From Pseudomonas putida W15Oct28 (GTDB lineage Bacteria; Pseudomonadota; Gammaproteobacteria; Pseudomonadales; Pseudomonadaceae), in assembly GCF_000708715.2 (NCBI RefSeq), contig NZ_JENB01000013.1, positions 1 through 64,000 of the forward strand: a stretch of DNA of 64,000 bases. The letters run 5' to 3'. Below, in pieces: positions 26,339-34,245 of this stretch. The first letter of the stretch is position 1. Each line of letters starts with the position of its first letter. The notes below the pieces were generated by a model. It saw nothing but the letters and a program-made list of their open reading frames with translations, was not told where the DNA came from and made no database searches. A program made the position numbers and the translations under genes.

Positions 26339-28683
26339 ACAAATCCCCTGTCTGGTTGCCCCCCGAGTTTCCGTTGCAGGGTCGTTTGCCTCAGCAGGCC
26401 CATGAGGTCTACCAGAACCTCGGGCGTCAGTGCAGCATGGAGCGCGACTACCATGACGCACTTTGCGTGGCCTCCGGTCGCCGCGTGATGTTGCCGTGCT
26501 GCCAAACCCTGCATATCAGCTTGTTCTTCGACGGCACAGGCAACAACCTGAGCAATGACTTGTACGAGTCGGCTGTTCCGCACCCTACCAATATTGCCCG
26601 GCTGTTCCGCGCGAGCATTGGCGATGGCCACGCCGGTGGCACGATGCACAGTGGCAAGGCACGCTGGCTGACTGATGCGGCGGGTACCGGCGGCAACCAA
26701 TATTTCAAGTACTACATGCCGGGTGTGGGTACACCCTTCCCGGAGGTGGGTGACCTGGATTACACCAGCGATGGCCTGGCCTTCGCCCGGCGCGGTGAAG
26801 AGCGGATCAACTGGGGCTTGCTGATGGTCATCGACGCCCTGCGCCGCATTCTGGGGCTGCCACGGCTGGACGATGCCACGCTCAAGGCAGCCGTCGAGGC
26901 CATGGGTACCTGGCGTGGCACCGAGTGGATCATGGGCCGTGCCAACCGCGGCAGCGTGTTTCGTCGCGAGCTCAAAGCGCTGGAAGAACCGTTGCGCAGA
27001 GCGTTGAGCGCACTACCGCCCGGCCAGCCGACGCTGGTGGGCATGAAGTTGTATGTGTACGGCTTTTCCCGAGGTGCGGCTGCGGCGCGGGCATTCGTCA
27101 ACTGGTTCAACCAGTTGCTGGCGCCGAAGGAGCCCAGCCCGACGCTACAGATCAGCAGCTTGAAGTTGCCGGTCAGCATCGAGTACCTGGGGCTGCTGGA
27201 TACAGTGGTGTCGGTGGGGCTGGCTGATATTGCACCGGGTGCGAACGGGCACATGGGCTGGGGCGATGGTAGTCAGGAGTTGCCCAAAGGCCCTCTCGTA
27301 AAGCGGTGTCTGCATATCGTCGCCAGCCACGAGCAGCGCTTGAGTTTTCCGCTGGAGTCGATTCGGCGGGAAGATGGGACGTATCCGGAAAACAGCGTTG
27401 AGGTGATTTATCCGGGGGTGCATAGCGATCAGGGAGGAGGGTATCCACCAGGCGATCAGGGGAAGGCTTGGAGCAGTAACAATGTGCAGGGCGACGGTTT
27501 GCTGCTTTCGCAAATAGCGCTCCATGACCTGTACTCCGATGCGTACGAAAATGGTGCTCCACTTAAAACACCACTAGACGTTTTGCCTGCCGATTTGCGG
27601 GAAGAAGCTTGGCGGGCGATGGGACGAGTAGCAACAGATGAGTTTGATGTTTCATCTCTGCTGATTAGTCGTTTCAACGCTTGGCGTCAGGTGACTTTAC
27701 AGTTGGCACGAGCTCTCGAACCGTTACCGTCAGCTGAAATCGTATGTTATAGACCTCATGTTGCAAGTGCCGACCTAGAAAGCGCACTTCGTAGTCAGAT
27801 GGATTGGCTCACTGCATGGCGAATTGATCGTTACGCTTTTGGGAGCCTAGAAAGCACTGGTTTCTATCGTGTCGCCACTGACGAACATGCAACTCCCGAG
27901 GCCCGGACCAAGGCCGAGGCCGAACGCGACCATAAGCAGTCTCAGGTTGTTAAGCGTCGAGCGTTGCAGCTACACCTTGAGCGCCGTGGTGCCCCGGCAA
28001 TGCCGCTGGAACCTGGCATCAAGGATTTCGACCCGGACAAATCCAAGACCCAGCTACGCGATGCCGCCGATGAGTTCCGCAAAATATATCGCGATCTTGA
28101 CAGCGACCCCTATCTGACGTTCTTCCGCCGCGCCCGCTGGGTAAACGTCCCAGCATTCATTACCTACTGGAACAGCGCGGACAAAATCGCCGAGCACGAG
28201 CGAATGAAGGCCTGTGGCCAAGCCAAGGTCAGCCAACTGTTTCCGCCGCCACGAGGCCAGAAGAACCACACCTCGGAAACCCACCGAGGCAACGTCGACG
28301 AAAACCGGAACCGTGAACAACCCGAAGGCTTGCTGAGGGCGCTGTTCGACGACCATGTGCATGACTCCCGCGCCTGGTTCCTTCATGCCTTGCTCAATAG
28401 CAAGTACAAAGGCACTGCGGTTGCGGCAGGGCGAGAGCCATGGGGCAGTTACTTCACCGAACGCATGGTGTTCTTTGGCGAGGCCAATCGCAGGGATGTG
28501 GCATTCATTCTAACCCCCGATGGGGCGACCGACTCTGGTACTTCCGTTGCACTTGCTGAAGTCGACCCTGCACAGTCTCGAATACTGGAGGCCCAACGAC
28601 GGGCTCAATTTCGACAAAAAATCCAGAGTGTATGGGACGACTACTACGCAACATTGGAAGGAGGTCGCGATGGGCAGGCATAA
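26326..28683 (+). CDS. Tle1-like T6SS phospholipase effector (DUF2235)
   Basis: A 785-residue protein of the DUF2235 alpha/beta-hydrolase family that includes the T6SS lipase effectors Tle1. LHISLFFDGTGNNLSND opens the fold (residues 62-78). The nucleophile elbow is VYGFSRGAAAAR (Ser248). Asp292 in LGLLDTVVSVG and His366 in YPGVHSDQGGGY complete a plausible triad. The expected action is hydrolysis of phospholipids in the target cell. The region at about 27500-27880 is visibly more AT-rich than the rest, suggesting a mosaic C-terminal part. DUF3304 paralogues overlap both ends. No VgrG is adjacent, so it is an orphan effector module. Confidence 0.88.
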   Translation: MSKVNKSPVWLPPEFPLQGRLPQQAHEVYQNLGRQCSMERDYHDALCVASGRRVMLPCCQTLHISLFFDGTGNNLSNDLYESAVPHPTNIARLFRASIGDGHAGGTMHSGKARWLTDAAGTGGNQYFKYYMPGVGTPFPEVGDLDYTSDGLAFARRGEERINWGLLMVIDALRRILGLPRLDDATLKAAVEAMGTWRGTEWIMGRANRGSVFRRELKALEEPLRRALSALPPGQPTLVGMKLYVYGFSRGAAAARAFVNWFNQLLAPKEPSPTLQISSLKLPVSIEYLGLLDTVVSVGLADIAPGANGHMGWGDGSQELPKGPLVKRCLHIVASHEQRLSFPLESIRREDGTYPENSVEVIYPGVHSDQGGGYPPGDQGKAWSSNNVQGDGLLLSQIALHDLYSDAYENGAPLKTPLDVLPADLREEAWRAMGRVATDEFDVSSLLISRFNAWRQVTLQLARALEPLPSAEIVCYRPHVASADLESALRSQMDWLTAWRIDRYAFGSLESTGFYRVATDEHATPEARTKAEAERDHKQSQVVKRRALQLHLERRGAPAMPLEPGIKDFDPDKSKTQLRDAADEFRKIYRDLDSDPYLTFFRRARWVNVPAFITYWNSADKIAEHERMKACGQAKVSQLFPPPRGQKNHTSETHRGNVDENRNREQPEGLLRALFDDHVHDSRAWFLHALLNSKYKGTAVAAGREPWGSYFTERMVFFGEANRRDVAFILTPDGATDSGTSVALAEVDPAQSRILEAQRRAQFRQKIQSVWDDYYATLEGGRDGQA

Positions 28684-29239
28684 GCGATTCGGCCATGTGT
28701 TGCATAACCCCAAACCGCTGAGTTTTCTGGCACGCTCAGTTGGCTTGGCTGTTGTATGTTTTGGATTTGTTATCAGCGGCTCTATGTCGATTGCTCAGGC
28801 GAGCACCATCGAAGCTGTCAATCATACGCATTGGGCGATCAACCGCTTCAGTGTAGATGGGCGCTCGGGAATAGACATTATTGGGCCATACCAAGGTGGC
28901 GGAGGGGGGTGTTGCTATATCGCTTCAGATAAGTGGGTTTCAGGGATGCAGGTACGTGTTGATTGGGAGACTGGCGTAGGGACTTCTGCGGGATTCCCTG
29001 GTTACGCCGATAGAGAGAAATATTTGGCTTGGAGAGATGCCGCACGAGCGCACAATCGACAACATAGTCAGGTGGTTTCCGTTCCGGACTACACCGGCCA
29101 AAAAGTCTGTGGCATCACCGTCCACTTCCTACCCTGCGACGATGTCCAGGTCACCACTTCCTGCTACGCCTTTGGCAGCCCAGAATACCCAATCAAGCTT
29201 CCGCTCCACCTGCCGGAACCTGAGTCATGTCCAGGTTGA
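28670..29239 (+). CDS. DUF3304 protein, putative Tle1 immunity (intact copy)
   Basis: A 189-residue protein with an N-terminal hydrophobic segment (SVGLAVVCFGFVISGSMS) suggesting export to, or anchoring at, the periplasmic face. The DUF3304 core follows (NHTHWAINRFSVDGRSGIDI, then GGGGGCCYIASDKWVSG). GGAAGGAGG precedes the ATG, which lies inside the effector's last codons. The periplasm is where an immunity protein to a periplasm-acting lipase is needed. The core is nearly identical to the frameshifted upstream copy, but the middle part (about residues 118-140) differs. Confidence 0.85.
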   Translation: MGRHKRFGHVLHNPKPLSFLARSVGLAVVCFGFVISGSMSIAQASTIEAVNHTHWAINRFSVDGRSGIDIIGPYQGGGGGCCYIASDKWVSGMQVRVDWETGVGTSAGFPGYADREKYLAWRDAARAHNRQHSQVVSVPDYTGQKVCGITVHFLPCDDVQVTTSCYAFGSPEYPIKLPLHLPEPESCPG

Positions 29240-29254
29240 CGTAATGGGCATAAA

Positions 29255-29290
29255 TGACCGGAGCCGGTCAAAGTGACCTGGCTCCGGTCA
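29255..29290 (+). terminator. Inverted repeat after the Tle1 module
   Basis: An 11-bp perfect inverted repeat, TGACCGGAGCC (29255-29265) and GGCTCCGGTCA (29280-29290), lies 15 bases past the DUF3304 stop. There is no T run, so it is a Rho-independent terminator only if atypical. It may also act for the convergent RibBA-like gene. Confidence 0.5.
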
Positions 29291-29312
29291 ATTAGGACCT
29301 ACACACCCACCA

Positions 29313-30434
29313 TCAACTCACCATTCCCGGCTCGAACGGGATGCTTTGCACCACCTCCAGCTCATACCCCGCAAGCCCCGCGTACTTCAGCGGTGGCCCC
29401 AGGTGACGCAGCTTGCCTACGCCCAAGTCCTGCAGAATCTGCGCCCCGGTGCCTACTTCGGAGTACACCTTCGACTGCCCACGCTGGTACGGCCTTACCG
29501 GCTGTGTCAGCTGTGGTATGCGCTCAAGCAACGCTTGGGAGGATTCATGGTTGGCCAGGATCACCACCACGCCAGCGCCTTCCTCGGCCACCTTCTGCAG
29601 CGCCGCCCACAGCGTCCAGTTGGCGGGGCCTGCGTATTCGGCACCGACCAGATCGCGCAGCGGGTCGATCACATGCACCCGCACCAGGGTCGGCTGCTCG
29701 CGGCGGATGTCGCCCATGACCATGGCCATATGCACACCGCCTTCGATGCGGTCCTCATAGGTGACCAGACGGAAGGTGCCGTGCACGGTCGGCATCTCGC
29801 GCTCGCCGATGCGCTTGATGGTCTGTTCGGTGCTCAGGCGGTAGTGGATCAGGTCGGCGATGGTGCCGATCTTGATGCCATGCCGGGCGGCGAACACTTC
29901 AAGGTCCGGGCGGCGGGCCATGGTGCCGTCGTCGTTGAGCACTTCAACGATGACCGAGGCCGGGCTGAAGCCGGCCAGGCGCGCCAGGTCGCAGCCGGCT
30001 TCGGTGTGGCCGGCGCGGGTCAGCACGCCGCCTTCGCGGGCGCGCAAGGGGAAGATGTGGCCGGGTTGCACCAGGTCTTCTGGGCGGGCGTTGGCGGCCA
30101 TGGCAGCTGCCACGGTGCGCGCCCGGTCGGCGGCGGAAATACCGGTGGTGACGCCGGTGGCCGCCTCGATCGACACGGTGAAGGCGGTACTGAACACGCT
30201 GCCGTTGGCCGGCACCATCTGCTCCAGGCCCAGGCGCTGGCAGTGCTCGTCGGTCAAGGTCAGGCAGATCAGGCCACGCGCTTCGCGGGCCATGAAGTTG
30301 ATGGCCTGGGCGTCGCAACGCTCCGCGGCGATCAGCAGGTCGCCTTCGTTTTCCCGGTCCTCGTCATCCACCAGCAGGACCATCTTGCCTTGCCGGTAGT
30401 CCTCGAGAAGTTCCTCGATGGTGTTGAAAGCCAT
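29313..30434 (-). CDS. ribBA: RibBA-like DHBP synthase with degenerate GTP cyclohydrolase II domain
   Basis: A 373-residue protein. Residues 1-200 are 3,4-dihydroxy-2-butanone-4-phosphate synthase (DDEDRENEGDLLIAA, then ARGLICLTLT and RAGHTEAGCDLARLAG with the catalytic motifs). This makes the four-carbon precursor of riboflavin from ribulose 5-phosphate. The C-terminal half aligns with GTP cyclohydrolase II (VHGTFRLVTYEDRIEGGVH) but has no cysteines where the zinc-binding C-x10-C-x-C is expected, so that activity is probably lost. This pattern is common in proteobacteria. It stands outside a rib operon and is probably a paralogue. Confidence 0.92.
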   Translation of the reverse strand: MAFNTIEELLEDYRQGKMVLLVDDEDRENEGDLLIAAERCDAQAINFMAREARGLICLTLTDEHCQRLGLEQMVPANGSVFSTAFTVSIEAATGVTTGISAADRARTVAAAMAANARPEDLVQPGHIFPLRAREGGVLTRAGHTEAGCDLARLAGFSPASVIVEVLNDDGTMARRPDLEVFAARHGIKIGTIADLIHYRLSTEQTIKRIGEREMPTVHGTFRLVTYEDRIEGGVHMAMVMGDIRREQPTLVRVHVIDPLRDLVGAEYAGPANWTLWAALQKVAEEGAGVVVILANHESSQALLERIPQLTQPVRPYQRGQSKVYSEVGTGAQILQDLGVGKLRHLGPPLKYAGLAGYELEVVQSIPFEPGMVS

Positions 30435-30462
30435 GTTGCACGCTCACTGTGGTGGGGTGATT

Positions 30463-30480
30463 ATTATGGTATACCATCAT
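30463..30480. promoter_or_regulatory. Palindromic operator ATGGTATACCAT
   Basis: A perfect 12-bp palindrome at 30466-30477 lies in the 78-base divergent gap between the RibBA-like and DUF1330 genes. It nearly repeats the element at 25489. It has the form expected of a GntR-family operator. Confidence 0.45.
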
Positions 30481-30512
30481 ACACAAATATCGCCGTAACT
30501 GGAGAGCAGCGC

Positions 30513-30806
30513 ATGAAGGCTTACTGGATCGCCCATGTGGACGTGACCGACCCCGAGCAGTACCAGCAGTACACCCAACGCGCTCCGGCAGCCTTCAAGG
30601 CATTCGGCGGCCGCTTTCTGGCCCGTGGCGGGCGCAGCGAGGCGATGGAAGGGCGGCCTACCCCTCAGCGTAGCGTGGTGATCGAGTTCGATTCGTACGA
30701 GCAGGCGGTGGCGTGTTACCGGTCCGCGCTGTACCAGGAGGCGTGCAGCCATCGCCAGGGGGTGGCCAAAGCCGAGGTGATCATTGTCGAAGGGTTTGAA
30801 CCCTGA
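30513..30806 (+). CDS. DUF1330 domain-containing protein
   Basis: A 97-residue small dimeric alpha-beta barrel-type protein. MKAYWIAHVDVTDPEQYQQY and FGGRFLARGGRSEAMEG, with SVVIEFDSYEQAVACYRS, are the DUF1330 hallmarks. The biochemical role is unknown. GGAGAG lies before the ATG. It is divergent from the RibBA-like gene and shares the palindromic region. A REP pair follows. Confidence 0.9.
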   Translation: MKAYWIAHVDVTDPEQYQQYTQRAPAAFKAFGGRFLARGGRSEAMEGRPTPQRSVVIEFDSYEQAVACYRSALYQEACSHRQGVAKAEVIIVEGFEP

Positions 30807-30818
30807 GTTTGGGCTGAT

Positions 30819-30912
30819 GGCCCTTTCGCGGGTAAACCCGCTCCCACAGGTACGCCACAGATTTCGAATGCTGTGGTGTACCTGTGGGAGCGGGTTTACC
30901 CGCGAAAGGGCC
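30819..30912. repeat. REP pair, GAGCGGG/CCCGC class
   Basis: CCCTTTCGCGGGTAAACCCG and CGGGTTTACCCGCGAAAGGG sit at the ends of a near-perfect inverted repeat. The inner part (CAGGTACGCCACAG and CTGTGGTGTACCTG) also pairs. It could terminate both convergent transcripts. Confidence 0.85.
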
Positions 30913-30920
30913 GGTCCTGT

Positions 30921-31643
30921 TTATGGCATACCTGGCAGCTCATGCGGCCGCAGGTCAAACACCAGCACCTCGGCATCCACCCCATTACCCAGCTCCAGCA
31001 TCTGTTCCTGCCTTACCCGCACCCCGTCCCCTTCATTCAGCACCTGCCCATTGAGCTCGATGCTGCCCCGGGCCACGTGCACATAGGCATGGCGGTTTTC
31101 CGGCAAGGTCAGGCTGGCGCGCTCGTCACCGTCGAACAGGCCCGCATACACCCGCGCGTTCTGGCGCACCTGCAATGACCCTTCGGCGCCATCCGGCGAG
31201 ATGATCAGGCGCAGCTTGCCGCGCTTTTCCTCGGCACTGAAATGCTGTTGCTGGTAACGCGGCGTGGCGCCTTGCACGTTCGGCACGATCCAGATTTGCA
31301 AGAAGTGCACCGGCTGCGCCTGGCTGTGGTTGAACTCGCTGTGGGCCACGCCGTGCCCGGCGCTCATCAGCTGCACATCGCCCGGGCGGATCACCGAGCC
31401 GGTGCCCAGCGTGTCCTTGTGCGCCAGCGCGCCTTCGAGCACGTAGGAGAAAATCTCCATGTCCCGGTGCGGGTGTTCGCCGAAACCCTTGCCAGCAATG
31501 ACGCGGTCGTCGTTGATCACCAGCAGGTCAGAAAAACCTTGCTCGTCCGGGTTCCGGTAATGGCCGAAGGAAAAGGTGTGGAAGGATTTCAGCCAGCCAT
31601 GGAAGGCCAGGCCGCGGTCTTGGGCATTGCGTACGGTAAGCAT
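30921..31643 (-). CDS. Pirin family protein
   Basis: A 240-residue bicupin of the pirin/YhhW type. The metal-binding N-terminal cupin has HPHRDMEIFSYVLEG and the pirin motif GHGVAHSEFN. Relatives have quercetin 2,3-dioxygenase activity in vitro. The physiological role is unclear. The ATG at 31643 (MLTVRNAQDRG) follows CAGGAG. It is downstream of the esterase gene, but the spacing (54 bases) leaves co-transcription open. Confidence 0.92.
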   Translation of the reverse strand: MLTVRNAQDRGLAFHGWLKSFHTFSFGHYRNPDEQGFSDLLVINDDRVIAGKGFGEHPHRDMEIFSYVLEGALAHKDTLGTGSVIRPGDVQLMSAGHGVAHSEFNHSQAQPVHFLQIWIVPNVQGATPRYQQQHFSAEEKRGKLRLIISPDGAEGSLQVRQNARVYAGLFDGDERASLTLPENRHAYVHVARGSIELNGQVLNEGDGVRVRQEQMLELGNGVDAEVLVFDLRPHELPGMP

Positions 31644-31697
31644 CACGGTTCTCCTGAACCGGCAGGGCGCCTGGCCCTGCCGCATGGGTGGATGAGG

Positions 31698-32716
31698 TTA
31701 TTGAAGGTGTACTTTCAGTTCACCAGCTGCCTGGCGCATCGCCGCCTTCACCGCCGGCACCTGGCTCAGCGGGTTGAGCAGCCCATAGTCATGAATCATC
31801 CCGTTGTAGCGCACCGAGGTAACGGTCACGCCAGCAGCATTCAGCTTGCGGGCATAAGCCTCACCTTCATCACGCAACACATCGAACTCAGCCGTTTGCA
31901 CCAGTGCTGGCGGCAAGCCCTTGAGCTGCTCACTGCTGGCCCGCAGCGGCGAGGCGTAGATCTGCGCACGGGCGTTGGCATCGGTGGTGTAGCTGTCCCA
32001 GAACCACTTCATCATGCCGGTGGTCAGGAAGTGCCCTTCGGCAAACTGCTTGTACGACGCCGTCTCGAAGCTGGCATCGGTCACCGGCCACAACAGCAGC
32101 TGGAAGCGCAGGGCAGGGGTGCCGGCCTCTTTGGCTTTCAGCGCCACGACTGCCGCCATGTTGCCGCCGACACTGTTGCCGGCCACCGCCAGGCGCTTGC
32201 CGTCCACGCCGATCTCCTTGCCATGCTCGGCCACCCAGCGGGTCGCAGCGTAGGCCTGGTTGATCGCTGTGGGGTAGTGCGCTTCCGGCGACGGGGTGTA
32301 GTCCACATAGACCGCCACCGCACCCGAGCCGACCACCAGGTCGCGAATCAGCCGCTGGTGGGTCGGGAAGTCGCCCAGCACCCAGCCGCCGCCGTGGAAG
32401 AACATGAACACCGGCAGGTCACCCTTCACGTTGGCCGGGCGTACCACTTGCAGCGTGATCGACTCGCCGTTGGCCTGGATGGTGCGTTCCTTTACCTCGA
32501 TGCCCGAGAGGTCGACCTTGACCGAAGCCTGGGCCCCCGTCAGCACTGCCCGGGCGTCTTTCGGGCTGAGTTGTTCCAGTGGCTTGCCGCCGCCTTGTTC
32601 CAGGGCTTCGAGAAACGCCTGGGTGTGTTGCTCGACACCCGGGCTACCTGCGGCGAAGGCGCTGGAAACAGACAGGGCCAGAAGGGAGGCGGTAAGGGTT
32701 TGTGGACAATGTTCAT
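31698..32716 (-). pseudogene. Secreted HSL-type alpha/beta hydrolase with frameshift in the signal peptide
   Basis: The body is an intact hormone-sensitive-lipase-type esterase: FMFFHGGGWVLGDFPTH (oxyanion HGGG), AVAGNSVGGNMAAV (nucleophile serine), EFDVLRDEGEAY (aspartate), GMIHDYGLL (histidine). The natural start is ATG 32716 (MNIVHK), but that frame runs out. One extra A at the AAA run (32699-32701, plus-strand TTT) would join it to TLTASLLALSVSSAFAAG, a good signal peptide, giving 339 residues. Without it, translation must begin from an unconvincing start. Either a sequencing error or a recent inactivation. It is divergent from a LysR gene. Confidence 0.8.
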
Positions 32717-32850
32717 GAGCAAATCCTTTTCCATGCAAGTGTTGGTAGTGGGCGTCTTGCCTGGCCTGCTGGGCCATCGCTGCGACTTGTGCGTAGCTTA
32801 GGCAGATGCACTGGCGGGAAAAAGCCGCTATAAAGCGTTTTACTGTCACC

Positions 32851-33747
32851 ATGAGCGAGACAATGAACCCCTACGAAGACATGCGTATCTTTGCCCAGGT
32901 CATGGAGGCCGGCAGTTTCACCGCCGCCGCCGACCGCCTGGGCATGTCCAAGCAATCGGTCAGCCGGCGCCTGATGCAGCTCGAAGAGCGCCTGGGCGTA
33001 CGCCTGCTCAACCGCTCCACCCGGCGCCTGGACGCCACGCCGCTGGGCCAGCACTACTACCAGTCGGCGCTGCGCCTGCTGGGTGAAGTGCAGCAGGTGG
33101 AGCACGACATCAGCGGCCAGGCCCAGGCATTGCGCGGCACCTTGCGGCTGAGCGCACCGCTGTCGTTCGCCATGTCGCACCTGGGCTGCCTGCTGACCGA
33201 GTTTTTGCAATTGCACCCGCAAGTCGATGTCGAGGTGGACCTCAGTGACCGCGCCGTGGACCTGATCGGCGAGGGCTACGACCTGGCTCTGCGGATTGGC
33301 GCGCTGGAGGACTCCAGCCTGATCGCGCGGCGTATTACCAGTGTCGAGCGGGTGTATTGCGCGAGCCCGGCGTACCTGCAGGCGCGGGGTGTACCACTAA
33401 AACCGGAGGAGTTGGCAGGGCATGACTGCCTGCCCTATGGCCATTCGCGACAGGTGCAGTGGCAGTTCCGTCAGGGCGGCAAGGCGCAGGCGATACAGGT
33501 GACGGGGCGCATGCGTGCGAACAACGGCGAGTTGCTCAGGGATGCGGCTATAGCCGGTATGGGGGTGACCTACCTGCCGACCTTCATCGTTGGGCAGGCG
33601 TTGGCGGATGGGCGGCTGGTGAATGTGCTTGAAGAGTGGACGCCGCCTGCATTGCAGTTATCAGCCGTGTATCCGCAGCACCGACAGGTGGCGCGGCCGG
33701 TGCAGGGGTTTGTGAACTTTCTGCGCGAGCGCTTGGTGCAGTTGTAG
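32851..33747 (+). CDS. LysR family transcriptional regulator
   Basis: This is a LysR regulator (298 residues from ATG 32851, or 294 from ATG 32863). Its winged helix includes GSFTAAADRLGMSKQSVSRR. The effector domain begins near LRGTLRLSAPLSFAM and includes GYDLALRIGALEDSSLIAR. It belongs to the large CrgA/AaeR-like branch. It is divergent from the esterase gene and is its likely regulator. Neither possible start has a strong ribosome site. Confidence 0.9.
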   Translation: MSETMNPYEDMRIFAQVMEAGSFTAAADRLGMSKQSVSRRLMQLEERLGVRLLNRSTRRLDATPLGQHYYQSALRLLGEVQQVEHDISGQAQALRGTLRLSAPLSFAMSHLGCLLTEFLQLHPQVDVEVDLSDRAVDLIGEGYDLALRIGALEDSSLIARRITSVERVYCASPAYLQARGVPLKPEELAGHDCLPYGHSRQVQWQFRQGGKAQAIQVTGRMRANNGELLRDAAIAGMGVTYLPTFIVGQALADGRLVNVLEEWTPPALQLSAVYPQHRQVARPVQGFVNFLRERLVQL

Positions 33748-33754
33748 GCCGGCC

Positions 33755-34243
33755 TCAGTACCTTGCCGCGAAGCGCAATGCCAGCGGCAGGACGAGCGCC
33801 CAGATCGGCGCCAGGATCAACCCGGTGTAAAGCTCCCCCAATGGCAAATCGATGCCCGCCACACGGGCCCCGGCCAGATAGGCCAACGGCCCGCCCAGCA
33901 TGCCCAGCACTGCGGCGCGCCACAACGGTCGCCCGGCCCACGCCAAGCTGTGGCGCAGCCCACTGGCCAGTACCAGCCACAGCAACGCTAGCCAGAGCGG
34001 CAGGGGCCATTGTTCGAAGCGGAACACGCCCAGCATGCCCAACAGGCTGTCGAGCATACAACCGGCAATCGTCACGCAGAGCAGGACGCGCATTTCGCTG
34101 ACGGGTTGTGGACAGAGGCGCAGGTGTACCAGCAGGCCAGCCGTCGCAGTCAGCAGCAGCCAGGGCAGGTGTGCGCCCAGCACACAGGCCCACCAGCCAG
34201 CTTGCAGCCACAGTGCGTTGCCGATCAGCCAGCTGCGCGCCAT
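33755..34243 (-). CDS. DUF2878 membrane protein
   Basis: A 162-residue protein with about five membrane helices (WLIGNALWLQAGWWACVLGA, PWLLLTATAGLLVHL, LWLALLWLVLASGLRHSL and others), matching DUF2878. Function unknown. The ATG at 34243 lies two bases after the methyltransferase stop. It is the last gene of a six-gene operon whose other members suggest membrane fatty-acid modification. Confidence 0.85.
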   Translation of the reverse strand: MARSWLIGNALWLQAGWWACVLGAHLPWLLLTATAGLLVHLRLCPQPVSEMRVLLCVTIAGCMLDSLLGMLGVFRFEQWPLPLWLALLWLVLASGLRHSLAWAGRPLWRAAVLGMLGGPLAYLAGARVAGIDLPLGELYTGLILAPIWALVLPLALRFAARY

Positions 34244-34245
34244 GT

